A DNA stretch of 8,324 bases from positions 1 through 8,324 of the forward strand of contig CAKRDZ010000057.1 in assembly GCA_934316845.1 (NCBI GenBank), given 5' to 3'. This document shows, piece by piece, positions 6,842 to 8,324 of this stretch; the stretch's first letter is position 1, and each line of letters begins with the position of its first letter. The position numbers were made by a program, and so were the translations under genes. The stretch comes from an uncultured Eubacterium sp. GTDB lineage: Bacteria > Bacillota > Clostridia > Lachnospirales > Lachnospiraceae. Under the pieces are notes generated by a model. That model saw nothing but the letters and a program-made list of their open reading frames with translations, did not search any database and was not told the DNA's origin.

Positions 6842-7062
6842 GGTTCCCATCCTGCCGGACAGGCTCTCATTGATCTGCTTAACGCGCAGCAACGTCATTT
6901 CCTACTGGAAACCTCTTTCAGAAATAAAACTCCGGTGTGAAATTCAATTGCATCCGGAACCTGACAAAACTTTCAGCCGCTGATCTTGTCTCTCTGAAGG
7001 AAAAAATGCAATCTCCGGGGAAATCCCCTGCACCATCATCGTCGATATGTTCATTTGGTTTC

Positions 7063-7092
7063 ATGATAGCACAAGGACGGGGCAGGTGTCAA
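7063..7092 (-). promoter_or_regulatory. Promoter of the pheS operon
   Basis: TTGACA (7092-7087) and TATCAT (7068-7063) on the minus strand with an 18-bp spacer, ending about 68 nt before the T-box AGAGAG element. The perfect -35 box and its location make it the likely sigma-A promoter; transcription would start near 7056. It begins only 33 bp after the stop codon of the upstream repeat-protein gene. Confidence 0.85.
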
Positions 7093-7124
7093 GTAGTAAC
7101 TTTTTCTACTTTTATCACTTACTA

Positions 7125-8324
7125 TTATTCACGCTCAACATCTGCGTTATTATCACTTGCATATGCAATGACATACACGCACTCTGCTCCATTTTTTGCT
7201 TTCACAACGACACGGTCAGTATAGTAATATGTATCGGAAACGTATCCAGCCTCTTCATCATAATAGCTATAGGAATTGCTTTCTGATGAGTAGCGCCAAG
7301 CGTCATCTCCTTTGTGTATCGTCTCTGCCACCTGGCTTCCCTCCGGCAGTAAAAGTTCATAGGTGTTTCCTAATTCCTTGTTGTCTCCTTTTACATAAAT
7401 GACATACACTCTTTCTGATCCCGGAGCGTCTGGGTCATCCGATGCATTGAGGTACATCGTTTTCGTACTAGTACTGATTTCCGTGTTCACGTAACTGTTC
7501 TTGTCATCTTTGATACCCTTGACTTCTGTTCCTGACTGATCCTGGGCATATGCAATGACATACACGCACTCTGCTCCATTTTTTGCTTTCACAACGACAC
7601 GGTCAGTATAGTAGTAAGTATCGGAAATGTATCTATCCTCTTCATCATAATAGCTATAGGAATTGCTTTCTGATGAGTAGCGCCAAGCGTCATCTCCTTT
7701 GTGTATCGTCTCTGCCACCTGGCTTCCCTCCGGCAGTAAAAGTTCATAGGTGCTTCCTAATTCCTTGTTGTCTCCTTTTACATAAATGACATACACTCTT
7801 TCTGATCCCGGAGCGTCCGGGTCATCCGATGCATTGAGGTACATCGTTTTGGTACTAGTGCTGATTTCCGTGTTCACGTAACTGTTCTTGTCGTCTTTGA
7901 TACCTTTGACTTCTGTTCCTGACTGATCCTGGGCATATGCAATGACATACACGCGCTCTGCTCCATTTTTTGCTTTCACAACAACACGGTCAGTATAGTA
8001 GTAAGTATCGGAAATATATCTATCCTCTTCATCATAATAACCATAGGAGTAGTTTTCTGATGAGTAGCGCCAAGCGTCATCTCCTTTGTGTATCGTTTCT
8101 GCCACCTGGCTTCCCTCCGGCAGTGAAAGTTCATAGGTGCTTCCTAATTCCTTGTTATCTCCTTTTACATAAATAACATATACGCTTTCTGATCCCGGAG
8201 CGTCCGGATCATCCGATGCATTGAGGTACATCGTTTTCGTACCAGTACTGATTTCCGTGTTCACGTAACTGTTCTTGTCGTCTTTGATACCTTTGACTTC
8301 TGTTCCTGACTGATCCTGGGCATA
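7125..8324 (-). CDS. Tandem-repeat protein, C-terminal part (partial, runs off the window)
   Basis: An open frame with no stop from the window edge to TAA at 7127-7125: 399 residues, without the true N-terminus. A GTG at 8264 is an internal Val codon, not a start. It consists of three 129-residue units plus a 12-residue tail (YASDNNADVERE). Each unit is acidic and rich in Tyr, Ser and Asp, and has two similar halves: one ends GSERVYVIYVKGDNKELG, the other VVVKAKNGAERVYVIAYAQD. This alternating strand pattern suggests small beta-sandwich modules, such as cadherin-like or Ig-like repeats of bacterial surface proteins; that is inference, and I do not recognise the family. No LPxTG motif, membrane helix or cell-wall-binding repeat is seen at the C-terminus, so any anchoring must be by the missing N-terminus or the protein is released. 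Two units carry a Cys (GAECVYV) where the third has Arg. Confidence 0.8.
   Translation of the reverse strand, partial: YAQDQSGTEVKGIKDDKNSYVNTEISTGTKTMYLNASDDPDAPGSESVYVIYVKGDNKELGSTYELSLPEGSQVAETIHKGDDAWRYSSENYSYGYYDEEDRYISDTYYYTDRVVVKAKNGAERVYVIAYAQDQSGTEVKGIKDDKNSYVNTEISTSTKTMYLNASDDPDAPGSERVYVIYVKGDNKELGSTYELLLPEGSQVAETIHKGDDAWRYSSESNSYSYYDEEDRYISDTYYYTDRVVVKAKNGAECVYVIAYAQDQSGTEVKGIKDDKNSYVNTEISTSTKTMYLNASDDPDAPGSERVYVIYVKGDNKELGNTYELLLPEGSQVAETIHKGDDAWRYSSESNSYSYYDEEAGYVSDTYYYTDRVVVKAKNGAECVYVIAYASDNNADVERE
7164..8324 (-). repeat. Three in-frame 387-bp direct tandem repeats
   Basis: Units lie at 8324-7938, 7937-7551 and 7550-7164, each exactly 387 bp and directly joined. The two units nearest the stop differ at only about eleven bases by eye (about 97% identical). 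Changes cluster in the segment encoding SSESNSYSYYDEEDRYISD, while the rest is almost unchanged. Such high identity points to recent duplication or ongoing gene conversion. The array continues past the window edge, so the copy number is unknown and may have been collapsed in assembly. Confidence 0.95.

Larger units (their letters stand above)
6757..7056 (-). promoter_or_regulatory. T-box riboswitch leader, tRNA-Phe specific
   Basis: About 300 nt of untranslated leader before pheS with the ordered T-box landmarks. AGAGAG lies at 6995-6990, with a Stem I base UUCAGA pairing to UCUGAA. A distal arm follows, with GGCUGAAAG. A specifier loop has GAA-U-UUC-A, where UUC (6941-6939) is a Phe codon followed by the usual purine. 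Then come the conserved UCAAUGAGAG segment, the T-box sequence at 6841-6827, and the antiterminator and terminator. Uncharged tRNA-Phe pairs with the UUC codon through its anticodon and with the T-box bulge through its NCCA end. This favours the antiterminator and lets RNA polymerase run on into pheS. The specifier fits the downstream gene exactly. The 5' end is inferred from the promoter. Confidence 0.95.

Noticed and set aside
6736..6870. 45-codon N-terminal extension of PheS
   Set aside because: The extension is translation of the T-box terminator and antiterminator region. The ATG at 6735 gives the standard family N-terminus.
7196..8176. Three equally spaced 68-codon plus-strand frames in the repeat region
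   Set aside because: They recur exactly every 387 bp as shadows of the tandem repeat on the other strand, have no Shine-Dalgarno, and look unlike any protein. The minus-strand frame is continuous and has protein-like composition.
8262..8264. GTG at 8264 as the start of the repeat protein
   Set aside because: The frame stays open through the window edge, and the residues before it match the equivalent part of the other units, so it is an internal Val.
7164..8324. CRISPR-like periodic repeats
   Set aside because: Units are 387 bp, directly joined, coding and without unique spacers.

Overview
The window looks like chromosome of a low-to-moderate GC Gram-positive anaerobe. A Clostridia member, most likely Lachnospiraceae, is my inference. 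It rests on a phenylalanine T-box in front of pheS-pheT, strong AGGAGG-type ribosome binding sites, a VanZ-like gene followed by a small three-helix membrane protein, and the AP2 protein. No rRNA, tRNA, CRISPR array or insertion sequence was seen.

Left part (1-1540): the last 29 codons of an AraC-family regulator (+) face a very AT-rich GNAT acetyltransferase gene (-). Next comes a GreA/GreB-type transcript cleavage factor (-). It is preceded by a Fic-domain remnant (-) that keeps the GNGRxGR loop but has lost the catalytic histidine and most of the N-terminal part. A near-consensus promoter lies inside the remnant and points at greA.

Centre (1530-2392): a divergent gene with its own good promoter encodes a 267-residue AP2 / HNH-like / AP2 protein. 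The HNH core seems to have lost its catalytic residues, which suggests a DNA-binding protein derived from a homing-endonuclease-like ancestor. Its 3' end overlaps the convergent operon by 38 bp.

Main operon (7092 down to 2355, - strand): a TTGACA/TATCAT promoter, then a T-box leader with specifier UUC, T-box sequence, antiterminator and terminator. It is followed by pheS, pheT, a VanZ-like gene and a small membrane protein gene. The last two are joined by stop/start overlaps (TAATG at pheT/vanZ, ATGA at vanZ/small membrane gene). Starvation for charged tRNA-Phe should therefore raise both subunits of phenylalanyl-tRNA synthetase and may also raise the two membrane proteins.

Right edge (7125-8324, - strand): the 3' end of a gene for a repetitive, acidic, tyrosine-rich protein made of nearly identical 387-bp (129-residue) tandem units. 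Three full units fill the window to its edge and the gene continues beyond it. It ends only 33 bp before the pheS -35 box, with no convincing terminator between.

The most interesting items are the degenerate HNH with two AP2 domains, the tandem-repeat protein, and the placing of two membrane proteins under a Phe T-box. None is proven to be a new system from sequence alone. The only stretch over 300 bp without a gene (6736-7124) is filled by the T-box leader and promoter.
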